NCBI GenBank assembly: GCA_015680685.1
Contig: MNCI01000117.1
Coordinates: forward strand, 8,661 to 65,351
DNA length: 56,691 bases
Direction: 5' to 3'
Source of the DNA: Gnetum montanum
Lineage: Eukaryota > Streptophyta > Gnetopsida > Gnetales > Gnetaceae
Below, piece after piece: positions 11,755-23,923 of this stretch. Position numbers and translations under genes: made by a program. The notes below the pieces were generated by a model, which was not told the origin of the DNA, did not search any database, and saw nothing but the letters and a program-made list of their open reading frames with translations. How positions within the stretch are numbered: position 1 is the stretch's first letter; each line of letters starts with the position of its first letter.

Positions 11755-14532
11755 TCATGTAGTTCCTGGTGGCAATGGCTCCTCCATGGATGCTTTCCCT
11801 TTGTCATGTGCTCTAGGCCTTGAGGCTTGATGGCGTTGAAGTATGGCTTGGAGCTTCTCCTCTTTGGTCCAAGGGTCTTGTGCCATCCATGCAATTGTTC
11901 CAATGTTTGATGGAGTCAGCACCTTCCATGGATAGGGTAGTTGCGGGAACATCTGGTTGGCTTTAACATACCACACCATGAACACCCTTCGTTCCTCCTC
12001 ATAGGCTCTAGCTTTGTCTTTGTATTTGTGAAGATCTGTTAGCCATCAAGCCAAGTCAGTTGTAACATCTTTCTGTCCCTGGTAGCTTGCTTTTACCACC
12101 TCAAGTTCAGAATTTGCAACATCCAATTTTTCAACCAACTTCTTATGTTCTGCTAATTCTGCCTCATATTTGAGATGGGTGGAAGCTACCTGTTGTTCGA
12201 GCTCTATTCTCAAACGTCCTACTTTTAACATGGAAAGGTTGGCATATCTGAGGTTTGTCAACTCCATGTATTCTATCAGGTCCTGGATTTGCAGGTCCCA
12301 GCTTTTAACTTTCACTTGATGGACAAAGGTGTAAGTGTCCAATATGGCCCTCCAATCAGTGTGTTGAGCACTAATAGTGTTGATTTGAGTCTTGGCCATA
12401 TGGATCTCCTTCTCCAGGATTTGTTTATACATCCCCACCTAATCACAAAAATGCTCCTTCAGCTTCTCGTGTCGTTTAGCCTCATTCTGCCATGCGCTTA
12501 TCTCAATTGTTGATTTTTGGTGAATAGCATGTACCTCCTCCATTGAGAGGGTTTGATTCTCTCTGGCTAAACAGCTTACATCTCAATTTACCTGAATGAA
12601 TTATTCTCGTAACTGATGAAAGTGTTCATCGAGAACATTCTTTTGCTTTTCTACAAAGGTCAACCGAAGGTTATCTACAACCAACTTCTTATTTTCTTCT
12701 TCTAAGGCCTTGAGTGCCTTAAGATGCGCATAGGTTTGCACTTCTACTGTGGAGGCATCCCAAATAGCCTTCTCCTTTTCTTCTACCATCCTTTTATTCT
12801 CTGTGGTTAGCTTTGTTAATTGCTTGATTCTAAAATTTTCTAGCTAGTTTGCGGGAACAAATTGTAGAGGATCCCGCTGTGCTGCTTGTAAGGCTACAAG
12901 CTGCTCTTGTAATTTCTACACTTCAGCTTCAGCACGCTCAACCCTTACTTTGAATATGACCAGCTTCTCCTTTGTGTAAATGAGGTCTGATTGAATTGTT
13001 GTGACATCCTAAGGGATGTCAAACAGAGACGTCATTACTTGTCTTGTTTGAAGCAATCTTTCAAGTACATCCTCATGTTCCGTAGGAGTCATTGAGGTTC
13101 AGCAAGAGTTTGAGCATCTCGTGCTCCTAAGAGATCTTTCGGTGGTGCAACAGGTACATTGAAAGATTCTTTGATGTGGTCATTGACCACTTCAGCAGCT
13201 CCCACGGTATTCTAGTGTTGCATGACCACCACAGTGGCCCTTCACTAGTCTCTAACTACACTTGAAAAGATGTTGTGTTTCTAGAGATCTGTTGTGACCA
13301 TCTACTTTCCCTCCTCCTATTTGAATGGATAATTCCCCCGATGTTCAATCTACTAAAACTGTAGGCTGGCTGGCATCATCGATGATGCGGAAGAGGTTTA
13401 CGTCATCACGACTTCCCCAACTGACCATCTTAGTGATGGCCCTAAGATGGCTCATCGACGGTCTGTAGTCTTGTGGCGGCAGTGGCTGATCCTGGCCTGT
13501 GCAAGGCCCTACTTCTTGTTGTTGGCTAGGACTCATGGCTAGAGGTTGACTGAGTCCTGCAAGTTGAGTTGCAGGTGATCCAGTCATCTATTCTTCTTCT
13601 TCCAACTCTTCGTCCATGCTCTTTCTTGGAGCTGGAGCTTTTAGTAATTCGGCATAAGAAGCATTCTAGGCTTTTTAAAGGACGTCATTAGTGTACCCCC
13701 AAATACCAACCTGTTGGCATAGCTTCCTGATAAGACAAGAAAAAGGCAACGCCATCTTCCCTATCTTCCATTCTTCAAATCACCTCAAGATCTCCGTCAA
13801 ATAGAGATGGGGTAGGTTAGCGTTAACCTTTCCCATCAACACTGCACATCCTCTAGCCTCATACGTGGATATTCTTTTCAAGCCTTTTGTGGGGAAGAGG
13901 TGATAGGTTCCAATTTTGAAATAAACTCTCTCTTCCATCGTTAGCTCACCAAAAGCTTTATCTCTGCCATAAGCCTTCTCTAACCAATCCTTTTGCACAT
14001 CGGGATTTGAACAGGTGGATAATCGAGTAATGTGAGGCCCTGAATTTGAAATATTTAACACTTCTGAAATAGCCTATGCAAAGAAATCAACTATCACACC
14101 ACAAATGTTAACCATGGTTCCTTGTTCCCTCTTGTGCCAAAATTGGTACGTTTCTCCTAAGTACCAAGCACTGCTTTCAGAGAGGACAAGCCATAAGGGA
14201 GACCCTTTGAGGTAATCTCTAATAACCTCAGGAGCGAACTCTGCAAAAGATTAGAAGTTTAGCTCCACAATCACTGCAGCGAATGCAGACTTCTCATGGA
14301 TAGCCTGAACACATTCTAGGGGCAACGTGAGTTGTTGTCCCAGTTCAGGCATAGCAGCAGCTCCTCCTTCTGCCTGCCCAGACCATCTAGTAGGAGGTTC
14401 TTCTTGATAGATGTTGAATGATTACACCTCCTGTTCTGTATGTTGTCTGAAAAGGTCTTTTCTTCCACCTTTCCAAGATCGTTTCATTCCACCTTGAACA
14501 GGACCCTCCTACTGTGCACATTTCAGAGCCAT
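11755..14532 (-). pseudogene. Element A second ORF (926 codons, coiled coil, unknown function)
   Basis: From ATG at 14532 to TGA at 11755 is 2778 bp, exactly the length in element E. Early in-frame stops and frameshifts break it. The N-terminal third has a globular part: WLEKAYGRDKAFGELTMEER and YFKIGTYHLFPTKGL (13780-14061), then NANLPHLYLTEIL. This layout recalls the plant transposon-protein domains found in some Athila-like elements, but I do not firmly recognise it. A Pro/Gln-rich linker follows (13345-13587). The C-terminal half (about 12790-12046) is rich in heptads, for example LRIELEQQVASTHLKYEAEL. It sits where pol or env would be expected. Role unknown; a structural or RNA/protein-binding role is only a guess. 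Confidence 0.75.
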
Positions 14533-15515
14533 CTGCAATCACACAGGTCAAGTGTTAGTAAGGTTGTTTTGGAAATCAAGTTATACCTTACTACTTGCCT
14601 TAATTAAGATCTTATGTTATAACGTGTGATCGTGCCCGGAAATTGTAATAATGGGTCTTGTGACTTATGTGGTTGTCATTTTAGTCTCCCGGTGTACCTA
14701 AGGTCATATGATTTTTGGCACAATTATTCTAAGTGTTAAGTTAATTACCCTAACTGATGTCCTTTGGGCAATGATAAATTTCAAAAAAGTTAGGCACTTT
14801 TCGGCAAGTGTCTCTCCCCCACGACTAAATTGAACACTTTGGGTTCAAGCAAGTTCAAACGGAATTAAAATTGGAGCATCAGTGCACGAGATAGGAGTGA
14901 AAAAGCAAGGGTCACACAATCGCAAGTCTTTCTCTCTTTTTTTTTCCTTTACTGAATCTAGAAAAGCTGCCAACTTTTAGGCATGGGTGCATGTCTTTCC
15001 AGTGGGACCCCTTAGAACAGCTTTTGGATTTTGAGTGCCCTTTTGATTACTCTTACTCCCATTTTTCATTAGGTTTACAAGGATCTTAGTACAACCACGT
15101 TACATGATAACTCCCACAGTGGTCACCAAAGAGAATCTAGAAGTCCCCTTGATGTCACATCCTAATCATTCCCTCTTGGTCCATCCTTCTTCATTCTGGG
15201 TACAATGAACACAAAATTAATTTTAAGTTTTTAAAAATGTCAAGAATATCACTGTACCCCTGAACAGACCCCCTTATTTGTAGAGTGGATGAGTGGGTGT
15301 AATGGGCTCACTATTCCAAATAATTGATCACTCATGACTTAATAACATAGAACACACCTCAACCAATGATCCACATGAGTGTTTTATTCATATATGAGAT
15401 TACTTACGAAAACGTAAAAACAAAAAAAAAAACAAAAAAAGATAAAAATGTAAAAAAAATAAAACAAAAAATTAAAAAATTAAAGAAAATGAAAAATATT
15501 TATTAATCCTGCTTT
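14533..15515 (-). other. Element A spacer between gag and ORF2, with internal PPT-like site
   Basis: Noncoding. In the minus sense it contains TTTAGTCGTGGGGGAGAGA (14811-14829), very like a retroelement polypurine tract and conserved with element E. An A-rich stretch lies at about 15416-15500. Confidence 0.6.
14811..14829 (-). promoter_or_regulatory. Internal polypurine-tract-like motif (element A)
   Basis: The minus strand reads TTTAGTCGTGGGGGAGAGA. Element E has TTAGTTGTGGGGGGTA at the same place, with flanking sequence also conserved (an AAGTGTTC block before it, TTTGAAATTT after it). By analogy with central polypurine tracts it might prime plus-strand DNA synthesis. Confidence 0.45.
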
Positions 15516-17499
15516 TTATTGAAATGGGGGGTATCTCCCATAACTAATCAATTGAATATGGCAAGGATTAATAAATGGAAGATGAGGATTCTTGCATGTT
15601 GGAAGTATTGGAACTAGTCTATACTTATCCCCTTGGGGTTCACACACTTGATTATAATTAGCATAGTGGGACACTTTATACGATGTAGTTCCCAGATAAC
15701 GAGTTGACCCACTATGATATTTTGGACCATTAGATGGTATGCAAGGATTAGGATGATGCCTCCCATGGTTGTGTTCATTGGGCCATATGGTTGTTGGAGT
15801 GTTTGATGGTGGCCCTGATGAAGTTACATGAGGCATTGGGTTTGAAGGTAAGGGTGCACCACAGTGTGGGACTTGTGCTAAGTTGGAAGATGCAGTGGCC
15901 TCAGAATTATGTTGTCCCTTCTTATGGCCGTTTTTAAAGAAGGGGCGCTTTTGATGTTGAGGAGGTTTCTCACTACTGTTGGTAGTAGTAGCACAAGTGT
16001 TGTTCGTGGGTTGTTGCTGTGGAGCAAGTCCCTTAAGAACAGTTGGTGGCACTGTAGAAGAAGGAAAAGGATGAGAATGTTGAAAGTTAGGAGGAATATC
16101 ATATGTACAAGGTGGCGGTTGTGTTGGAGGCATGGGTTGATAATATTGTGGAGTAGTATTATGGTGAGATAGAGTATGTTGGCCCAAATGGAGAAACAGG
16201 ATGTTGAACCTGATAAGCATTTGGATTCGGAAAATAGGAAGGGTGCCTCCAGTCTAATGGTGGTCTTCCCCACGACTGGAATTGTTGCCACTGTGATCAA
16301 ACACAGTATCTCTATATGAACTCTAGATGTAACGTGTTTCCCCAATGCTCATGTAAATGTAACAGTATTGGGCATTAGCCCTTGGGGTGATCGTACAGGC
16401 ATATGTTGCATTCATATGTATGATTGGCAGTTGAGCACTTATTCCCTTCGTTCTTTTTTTCTAAATGTCTACTATTTTTTCCTACTTCTTGGGTTGTCAA
16501 AACTCTATCTCCAATGGTGTTGATAAATTCTCCGCACTTTTGATACACCCATTCCAACATCTTATTGATCTTTGCCTCAGCTTCTTCTAACGATTGTTGT
16601 ATTGGCAAAGATAATGTTTCCACCTTGAGATTTGTTGATTTCTCCTTTTTATGATCATGGACCTTTGTTGAGTTAACATTTTGATCCCGTTTATGTTTTT
16701 CAACACTCTCCCATCTAGCTAATTCTCCTTCTTCTTTTGCTACCTACTTAATAAGCTCTTGGATTTGGTGGGTTCATAAGTTGTATAGTTGACCTTAGGC
16801 ATATCTTCCTAAGGTCTCTCTTGTTTCATTACGTAGCCCATCAATGATATGGTACATTAGCCTTTCCTTAGAAAACCCATGACCTGGACAGTTGTTTAAG
16901 AGTGCATAATATCTTTCTAAGGCCATGTCCAAGGGTTCATGTTGTGCTTGTTTCCATCCTTGGATTTGTTTCCTCAAGGCTGACACTCTTGCGTAGGTTT
17001 GATATTTTTTTTAAAAGACCTCTACCATTGTTGACCAGCATCATATCAAGTTTGGTTTTAACAATCTATACCATACTTTTTCTTGGTCAACGAGTGTCAT
17101 GGGAAAGAGCTTAAGTTTTTGCCAACTGTTATCAATATTGTTCCATGTACAGGCATCGTAGAAGGCTTGTAAATGTTGATGTAGATCTAAGTCATAGCCT
17201 CCTGAAAATTTAGGAAAGTTATTTAAATCAAGCCTGGGTAGTCAGCTCTCTTTACGATGCCTACGTGAGATTCAAATAGCCTCTTGTATTTGCGTTAAGC
17301 TTGTAATGGCCAGTGGGGGTTCATCGTCATCAGGTAAGTTATGTCTTCGTGTGTTTCGATGACGTTGTTTTTGTTCATGTTTATAAGAAACCCCTACTTT
17401 AGGTTGTATACTCCAATCTTCATCATCATATAGTTTTTTGGTTCTCCAATGAACTTCCTCACTAAGTGTGGCTTTATTATTATCTTGTAGGAGAGGCAT
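15516..17499 (-). pseudogene. Element A gag (degenerate)
   Basis: This capsid-precursor region starts with MPLLQDNNKATL (17499). The retrotransposon gag core reads LPRLDLNNFPKFSGGYDLD and HLQAFYDAC (about 17250-17160), then LRKQIQGWKQAQHEPLDMAL and MYHIIDGLRNETRETLGRYA (16795-16986). A zinc-knuckle-like motif, CNICLYDHPKG followed by a stop and then CP, lies at about 16375-16410; it is C-x2-C-x3-H-x4-C if the stop is read through. The C-terminal part is Pro/Ser/Thr/His-rich (16220-15516). The region is frameshifted and has several TAG/TGA stops. It is clearly related to the gags of elements E and B. Confidence 0.8.
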
Positions 17500-17601
17500 T
17501 TTTTGAAGTTATGTGTGAATTTATATGTGACTTTTTATAATTATTTTTCTGAAAGATATATCATTAAGTCTTTATGATATAACTAATCTAGATAACTATC
17601 A

Positions 17602-17622
17602 CCGTCCTCGGCAACAGTGCCT
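17602..17622 (-). other. Primer binding site of element A (tRNA-Asp type)
   Basis: Minus strand reads AGGCACTGTTGCCGAGGACG next to the LTR end, close to TGGCGCCGTTGCCGGGGAC, the tRNA-Asp-type primer site typical of Athila elements. Confidence 0.8.
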
Positions 17623-17623
17623 A

Positions 17624-18383
17624 TGATGAGCGGTGGAGATACCCCTACACTCAACCATACAAATATGAATGTTCTCATGCGCGATCCAGTCGAACTCCGT
17701 AGAAGGACTAGTTGTGGCACCTAGATCGTTAACCTTAGATCACAGTTCACTGTCTTCCCACCTAGACTAGTATTATATTTTTCATGTATGGTTTAGTCCA
17801 GAGTGAGGTGTATGATGTGTTCCTAATCTAATGCTACTCCTGAAGGTAGTGGAAAATAATATTAACTAAGCTAAGCTAGGAGGAAAGGGTAAGAAAATCT
17901 AATCTAGCCTAAGTGAAATGAGCAATCGATTCCTTGATCATTCGTACACATCTTGGACCTCGTGCACAACTACCACTGGGATTACCAAGCGCAGATCCTA
18001 GGTACGCCACTAGGATACCAAGTAGTCACACTTAAATGCTCGTAATCAAGTTGTACTCATTCTGCGTTACTAGGAGATAAGGATGAGAGAGAAAGTAGTA
18101 AATAAGAATTAAATAAAAAAATAAATAACAAAGTAAATGCTGCAATGATGAAGTAATCTCGATCTTTATTGCTGGTCATGTGTGCATCCAAGTACATCAC
18201 ACTCGAATAAAGAATGTTGTACAATTACATTTACCACACTGCGGGCAGACACTGGAAAATAATCTAACTCTGGAGGGATCAAACTGCCAGAGTCTAGCTA
18301 CAATCTAACTCCTAATGCTTAACAAGGGAGAGCCACTTCTTATTTATAGACATTGCAGCGGACTGCGATATCGCATCCCATCA
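17624..18383 (-). mobile_element. Element A 5' LTR
   Basis: A 760-bp LTR. In the minus sense it starts TGATGGGATGCGATATCGCA and ends at the shared terminus at 17624. The palindrome array is reduced to a single copy here. TATA and AATAAA signals are present. Confidence 0.9.
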
Positions 18384-18649
18384 ATCTTATTGGCCCATCT
18401 ACTCTCCTAAAAGAAAGATACACATGAAGAACCTTAATTTACGATCCCCTCATATAGCACACATGGTATAGTTGCCTACATAGGTGATATAAGAGGGAGC
18501 TCATCAAAATCTACATAACCTACAGGATCCCAATGAGCTTCTATCACTATCTAGGATCAAAATTATGATGTAACTTATTATCATAATAGCCTTACACATA
18601 GTTTCAGACATTGAAATTCACTATTAACACCTACTAGCCTCAAGTGCTA
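18384..18649. other. Flank right of element A
   Basis: Begins with ATCTT, the presumed target-site copy for element A. No gene seen. Confidence 0.4.
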
Positions 18650-20110
18650 CTTGTTGTATCCTATCATTAAGGTATTCTATCATCCCTATCATGAATGATA
18701 CCTTATTAGGCATCTTTACCCAAGGCTTTCTTTATGGTACAATGGGGATAAGATCCTTTGGAACATCAAATTTGATCTCTATTCAACCATGAATCATATT
18801 CTCAACTTAATTGTCCTTAAGATCTATTGTCATATTAAACATGTAACATAAGTACCTAGTTAGCTTGGAGAGATGTCCATCAATAAAAAGTATATCAGTG
18901 GTGTCATAGCTCCTTTATTAAAGACAAAAGAGGTACCTGTTAGGATCCTCTCCATTTCTTGTCTAGCCTTCTCCTTATCATCCTCCTTATGTTTCTATTT
19001 GACTTTGATGGTTCATTTAGCCTCTACCTCTCATCATGCTAAGCTTAGAAGTTTCATATTAAAACAAAGAAGCCTAAACTATAATAAAAATTAACAATTA
19101 TTATGTTTTAGCATACCTAATAATTCCTATTAAAGCTAAGATAGCTTGATCTTCGGGAAACATAATCTTTCAAGCTTATTGAGAGGAGGAATTTCTTCCT
19201 CCACTCTTGATAGATTTAGCTTTTTCACCCTATAATCTCTGCCTTGTCATACATATCTTTGGCATGATCTACCTATCTCCTTGTTACAACTGGATCAACA
19301 CTACAACTATTGGAAGAGGACCCCTAATGAATTCTCATCCCTTTTGTTGTAACTAATATAGATTTCCCTAAATCTTCCAATGATGAACCTGAAACTCAAA
19401 ATATATCAACAAAGTGTTTGGCCCAAGGTCAAGGAAGCTAGTTGATATCTCTCTTAATCCATGCCTTGTTGTACCTAACCTCTAGAAAATCCATGAACCT
19501 TCTCAAATAGCATATGAAAAGTGCAAAGTGTACATGGCATACTAAGGTCACCTTTTTGGGGAGTTTTTGAATCTCACTTTATCAAGCCACCACTCCAATT
19601 AAAAGGCATCTCATCAAATATGGTCTTTGTCATGATCCATGCTTGCTACAGGGATATCATCTTTCATTGAGATAGTAAGATGAGGAAGACCTTGGGATGG
19701 ACAAAAGAGTATAACTTCTTAATAACTTGATCTTGGCACCTTTTCAACAATAACTATTTACCTAGAGGAGAGCTTTACCAAGCCTTTAATATTTTCCTTT
19801 GGACAGAATTTTTCATCCCTTTGTCAACCATGTTGGCTTCACCGTAGAACATGCCAAATAATTTGGAAAATAGGTCCTCACTTATATCTATCATGAAAGG
19901 CAATTTGTGAACTTATGTACGAATTTGGGTGCCTTCCTCATTAAAAGAATCTGCCCAGTTAACCATTTCTATCAATGAGGTAGAAGGACTTGGAAGCATA
20001 AATAGGTCAAAGAACTGGGCCTTGACCATCTTTTCCCTCATTTTTATGGGGAATACATTTGATGTTCATTCCTGAGCCTTGTCAACTTCATCTCATTTTA
20101 GCAAAAGATT
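18650..20110 (-). pseudogene. Minus-strand coding relic, unrecognised
   Basis: Several stretches on the minus strand read as protein in shifting frames: MVNWADSFNEEGTQIRT (near 19950), DISEDLFSKLFGMFYGEANM, then MPFNWSGGLIK, HVHFALFICYLRRFMDFLEV (near 19520), and a charged stretch KHKEDDKEKARQEMERILTG (near 18950). The protein-like composition over more than 1 kb suggests a decayed ORF. It resembles non-pol ORFs of plant retroelements more than a host gene, but I cannot name it. Confidence 0.4.
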
Positions 20111-21299
20111 CTCCTTAGTATGGACAAATACCATAATTGTAATAGTCATTTCCCTCATTAAATCTATAAAAACATTATATATTAGTTATATAGACTGCTT
20201 GATTAACTAGCTAATAGCTAAATTGCATACTAATTACCATATTTCTTTCATAGTTGCAATGTTGTCACTAGAAAAGGCATCTCTATGCTAAAATATAAGT
20301 ATTCGCAAAACTCATGGATGAAGCCTATATCAATGCATCTTTGGTATGAGTGAGAATACTACCTTTTATAGCATTCTATCTCTAACATAATTTGTGTTAC
20401 CATTTGAATTATAATATTATCACCTTAAGCAAACTCATTTAGAGCTATCCATATCCATAGTGAATGCTTGTTCTTTATAGAGCTCATATCTATAAAGAAT
20501 GTACAATATTAAACCAAATGGTCCTAGGTGTAATGTAAGTAATAAGAAATTATCCATTCTAAGAAAAGTGAGATATATGCATACACATCAATTAAGTAAG
20601 CATTGATATGTGGGTTGCAAAATAAGTTCAAGGTCTTGCAAGTGAGCAAGATCATGTTATTGGCATTAAAGCATTTATAAGCATCTTGTTACCAAATCTT
20701 GGATAACTAACAACTACAAATCAATAAGTCCTTCCTTGGTAGGTTAGCTTGATCCAATAGGAGTCCTCATCTTGCCTATATTTCAAACTGTAGTTTGAGC
20801 CTTGGCAAGGATTGTTTTAAATATTATTCCCATTATAGGCATGCTTAATTGTGTTCAAAAGATAATACTAAAATTTTGCAACAAGTAGAATAAGAACTCT
20901 ACTACCCTAGGATGAAACCACACCTTTGTGTTTTCATTAATAGTCATGTTACGAATAGGGTAGTTTGGAATTGTGATTCCAATGAAGCACACAATTCCCA
21001 CCAACTCTACAACTACTAGCATTAATTTTAGTAACATCCTAAAATCCAAAATTTCCTAACTCCAATTATGCCAACATAAACAACAAATGATAAGGAAAAG
21101 TGTACAAATGAAATCAATAGTTATAATCTTTACAAAGTAGAATGGACTTTGACATGTAACTACAAATCACCTAACTCTTTTTACTCTTAGTGTAATAATT
21201 AATGTAAAAAGAGACGCATGGGAAAAAAATAGATTTAAAGTAAAATACTATAACACAATGTAAGGTATCGGAATAACATATTTTTCATTGGCTTTTGAC
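20111..21299. other. AT-rich region, nothing recognised
   Basis: No convincing gene, RNA or repeat. Short ORFs here (such as 20855-21049) have no recognisable motif. Confidence 0.5.
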
Positions 21300-21311
21300 A
21301 TCAACATAAAA

Positions 21312-21424
21312 TAGGAAATAGCATGAAACTCAAACTATATCAACTTTGCACTTATCAACATATTTTTAAGCCATGGTTTAGCATGAAAATAGGTATTCAT
21401 GTAAATGCTATTTGTAGTATAAAA
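21312..21424. repeat. TAGCATGAA-type motifs, left side of RAD23 block
   Basis: TAGCATGAA words occur near 21316 and 21380. AATGCTATTTGTAGTATAAA at 21404-21423 is roughly the reverse complement of TTATACTAAATAGCATAA at 28109-28126. They may be ends of a transposon carrying the RAD23 block, or just copies of the same short repeat. Confidence 0.3.
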
Positions 21425-21924
21425 TAACTGAGAAAAAACACACTAGGAATCATGAACACATTTTGACAAACATGCTATGTGAAAAATAAAATACACTAGG
21501 GCCAAGACAAAATAAAAAATAATAAAATAATAAAAAAGAAAAGAAATGATAAGAATGATTGATGTGAACAATTCTAACCAATGACTACATAATAGTATAG
21601 AAACAAACAAAAGCAAGGTATTATGTATAGAAAAACAAAAGCAAGGAAAAGACAAAATATTAGGAACAAAAATATTCAAGAGAAGGAAGAAAATGACATA
21701 ACAAACAAAATTTCAAAATAGAACAAAACATGGAAAATAATAATGGAAACTTGGACGATGATGTAGTCTCTAGAACATAAACCCTAAGATGTGGCAATGT
21801 CCCCTCAACCATGGTCTCTATTTCACATGCTTATTCCATTGTTCTACTAGTCCTATCTTCCGCTTACTTTCTTCATCAACGCATTACTTTATTGCTATTG
21901 AAAAATGAGATAAAATTATACTTT

Positions 21925-22615
21925 ATTGCGTCAGATAATCAATGTCAATGACAGGAATTGTTGCAGCAGTCATTGCTGGAATGCAGAAAAAGCAGGTGGT
22001 GGATTTACTGGCGATCGTTGCCATGGCAGATTCAGATCTCTTCGTGCCATCATGAGACGCTGTTGACAATCTGCTTCTCATAATAATCTTTGGGTGTTTT
22101 TGGACTTGCTGGGCCGGATTCTGGGTCGGATTCGGACTTTGCCAGCTTCTTTCCTTTCTTTTATTGCTGCAGGCGTCATATCTTATAAAAAAGAACTTTA
22201 TCTCAGAATTCTGTTTTGGCTGGCTGCGACTCAGGCGGTGCCGATGGTATTGGTGCTAATGCTGGTGCAGACAAACGGCGATCTTCTACCTTTGGTAGAA
22301 CCAGTTGGTTTTCTAATGTGTAGCTTGTGATATTTCACACTCGCTTGCTGTCGTTTTTGTTGACGCTGAACCATTTTGTCTTCAACAATGGCTTCATAGG
22401 CTTGCAGATGCTCTGTCATTTCCTTTGATAGTTGAGCACAATGATCGTTCAACTCGGTTGAATCCTTGTTCAATGTTGGCAAGATAATCGCGGATGTCAT
22501 TTATATGCCTTGAAGCATAGGATGTCCAATGCACCAAATAGTTGAGTTGCTGAATCTGTGCTTGCTGTTCAGTTGTACTGTTGATAGAGTGCTCCAGAAG
22601 ATTGCACAGTTGCAC
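21925..22615 (-). pseudogene. Coiled-coil and basic tail of the viral-like relic
   Basis: Helical, heptad-like text includes QQAQIQQLNYLVHWTSYASR, NDIRDYLANIEQGFN (22615-22460) and, after a frame change, KDSTELNDHCAQLSKEMTE, then EDKMVQRQQKRQQASVKYH. The tail reads KKGKKLAKSESDPESGPASP and TPKDYYEKQIVNSVSHDGTK (about 22160-22030), then hydrophobic text to a stop near 21925. Coiled coils between movement protein and coat occur in some caulimovirids. The identification is tentative. Confidence 0.35.
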
Positions 22616-23450
22616 TGTTGATAGAGTGCTCCAGAAGATAACTGAAATCGGCTCTGGTTGCAGGCGGATCTATTTGCGATGTCGTTGTGCTGTAGGCTGC
22701 CAAAGGTGGCCATCTTCCACCAGATAGCAATCTTCTATCCCCGATTTGACGGTAACTTGGTTGCATCATATGAATATGATGTCGGAACATGAACATTGTA
22801 CCTTCAACATCAAAATTTGGAGAAGTTGATCCTTCTTCAGTTGATTGGCTTGTTCCTTCAGAGAACTTTCTGGGAGGTAGAACGGCTGGAAGAGCTTCTA
22901 ATGTGATTGTTGCAGATCGTTCAAACTGTTGCACAGGATATTGGCTCCATCTTCTTTTTGGCTTCTCATAAGTCTTGAATTTTTGATCGTGCAGAAGACT
23001 CTGGATTTGTGGAAAACTTTGCACATAACCAGGAACACGAATACTGCGTCCACACGCGAGCAGATGTTGACTTCCTTTTGGGAATTGAATTCCCCACTTC
23101 AACTTGTGATTCATCAGCACTGTGTTTGTCAGCTGGAACGTTCCTCTTGCTGCGATTCCTGCATAGACCGATTCCGGTAACAATTCGACACCATGAATCT
23201 CTATACACAAGGCACTAGTAATAAAATCGTCAGCCAAAGTTAATTGATAATTAGGTTGCATGGCACAAAGAGCATCAGAGTCGAGCTTTCCATGAAATTG
23301 ACAAATTTTCGCCTTTTCCCAGGCAGTTTCTGGATCGCTTCGTAGACCATCACCAATGACTCGGCTATTCAACAAAGAAACAACATATTCAGCCCCTATA
23401 TCATTGCTAAATTTGGGACTAACAATGATATCAATTTGCCCTAAATGCAC
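22569..23450 (-). pseudogene. Viral movement-protein-like domain (30K superfamily)
   Basis: An open frame of 293 codons. The first part (HLGQIDIIVSPKF, then VVSLLNSRVIGDG and QPNYQLTLADDF) matches the pattern of 30K-superfamily movement proteins of Caulimoviridae: a beta-rich core with a conserved Leu-Gly start and an Asp in the SLxD-like strand. In such viruses the protein modifies plasmodesmata for cell-to-cell spread. A Pro/Ser-rich segment follows (about residues 185-230). After about residue 240 the frame leads into a duplicated, frame-broken coiled-coil region. The identification rests on pattern recognition only; a profile search would decide it. Confidence 0.5.
22570..22643. repeat. 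37-bp tandem duplication in the viral-like relic
   Basis: The segment containing GTTGATAGAGTGCTCCAGAA occurs at 22570-22606 and again at 22607-22643, with one T/C difference. It shifts the coiled-coil reading frame, since 37 is not a multiple of 3. Confidence 0.85.
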
Positions 23451-23915
23451 ATATTGATGACCCTGATCTTTCCACTTTTGAACTTCTGCTTCTGTGAAAA
23501 TCGAAAGAAAAACAGGTCAATACCTTTTCCTTTTGTATCTAACAATGCTTCAATTTGCTTAATAGAAGCTGACATTCTTGCACAAAAAGTATTTGCAAAA
23601 TTATAAATAGCTTCTTTTGGTACATTAGGGAATTGGATATCTTTATGCACTCCGCTAGACACAAAAGACTTCTTTTTCAACAAAGCTTCAGAAAACAGTA
23701 GAATGGCTTGTTGATCAGCCGACAATTCTTATCCTTGAACCACTTCTTTTCCCTTATCATCTCCTTGCAGGTTTATACTACTAGATCTCATCATCAAAAT
23801 CCTGGGATTTGGCCCTAATACTTCATCATCTTCCATAGCATCATCACTATCATACATCAAATCAATATCATCATCTTCGTCTTTTAAAGCAGCATGAAAT
23901 AACATATTCATAGTA
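23441..23915 (-). pseudogene. Acidic N-terminal part of the viral-like polyprotein
   Basis: Reads [20 protein letters not shown] (near 23895-23836), then a stop, then ADQQAILLFSEALLKKKSF and FANTFCARMSASIKQIEAL (23720-23530). It runs into the movement-protein-like frame by a frameshift near 23450. The Asp/Glu-rich start and helical segments fit the poorly conserved region upstream of the movement protein in pararetroviruses. No specific function is recognised. Confidence 0.4.
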
Positions 23916-23923
23916 AACACTAC

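Larger units (their letters stand above)
11176..18383 (-). mobile_element. Element A: non-autonomous Athila-like LTR retrotransposon
   Basis: In the minus direction it has a 5' LTR (18383-17624), a tRNA-Asp-type primer site, gag, a long second ORF, a polypurine tract and a 3' LTR (11584-11176) that is truncated. No protease, RT, RNase H or integrase motif is found. The 5-bp flank at the intact side is ATCTT (18384-18388); the other flank is lost with the truncation. It is the sister copy of element E. Confidence 0.85.
21925..23915 (-). mobile_element. Endogenous caulimovirid-like fragment (viral relic)
   Basis: About 2 kb with higher GC than its surroundings and long open stretches on the minus strand. 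In order: an acidic N-terminal stretch, a 30K-type movement-protein-like domain, a coiled coil, and a Pro/Ser/Lys-rich tail ending at a stop near 21925. This fits the 5' part of a plant pararetrovirus polyprotein. No coat-protein zinc finger, protease or RT lies in the window, so it is only a fragment. Several frame breaks are visible. It lies immediately next to the RAD23 exon ending at 23924, in the same orientation. Confidence 0.55.

Noticed and set aside
22094-23218. Plus-strand ORFs opposite the viral-like relic
   Set aside because: Shadows of the longer minus-strand frames, with no protein-like motifs.
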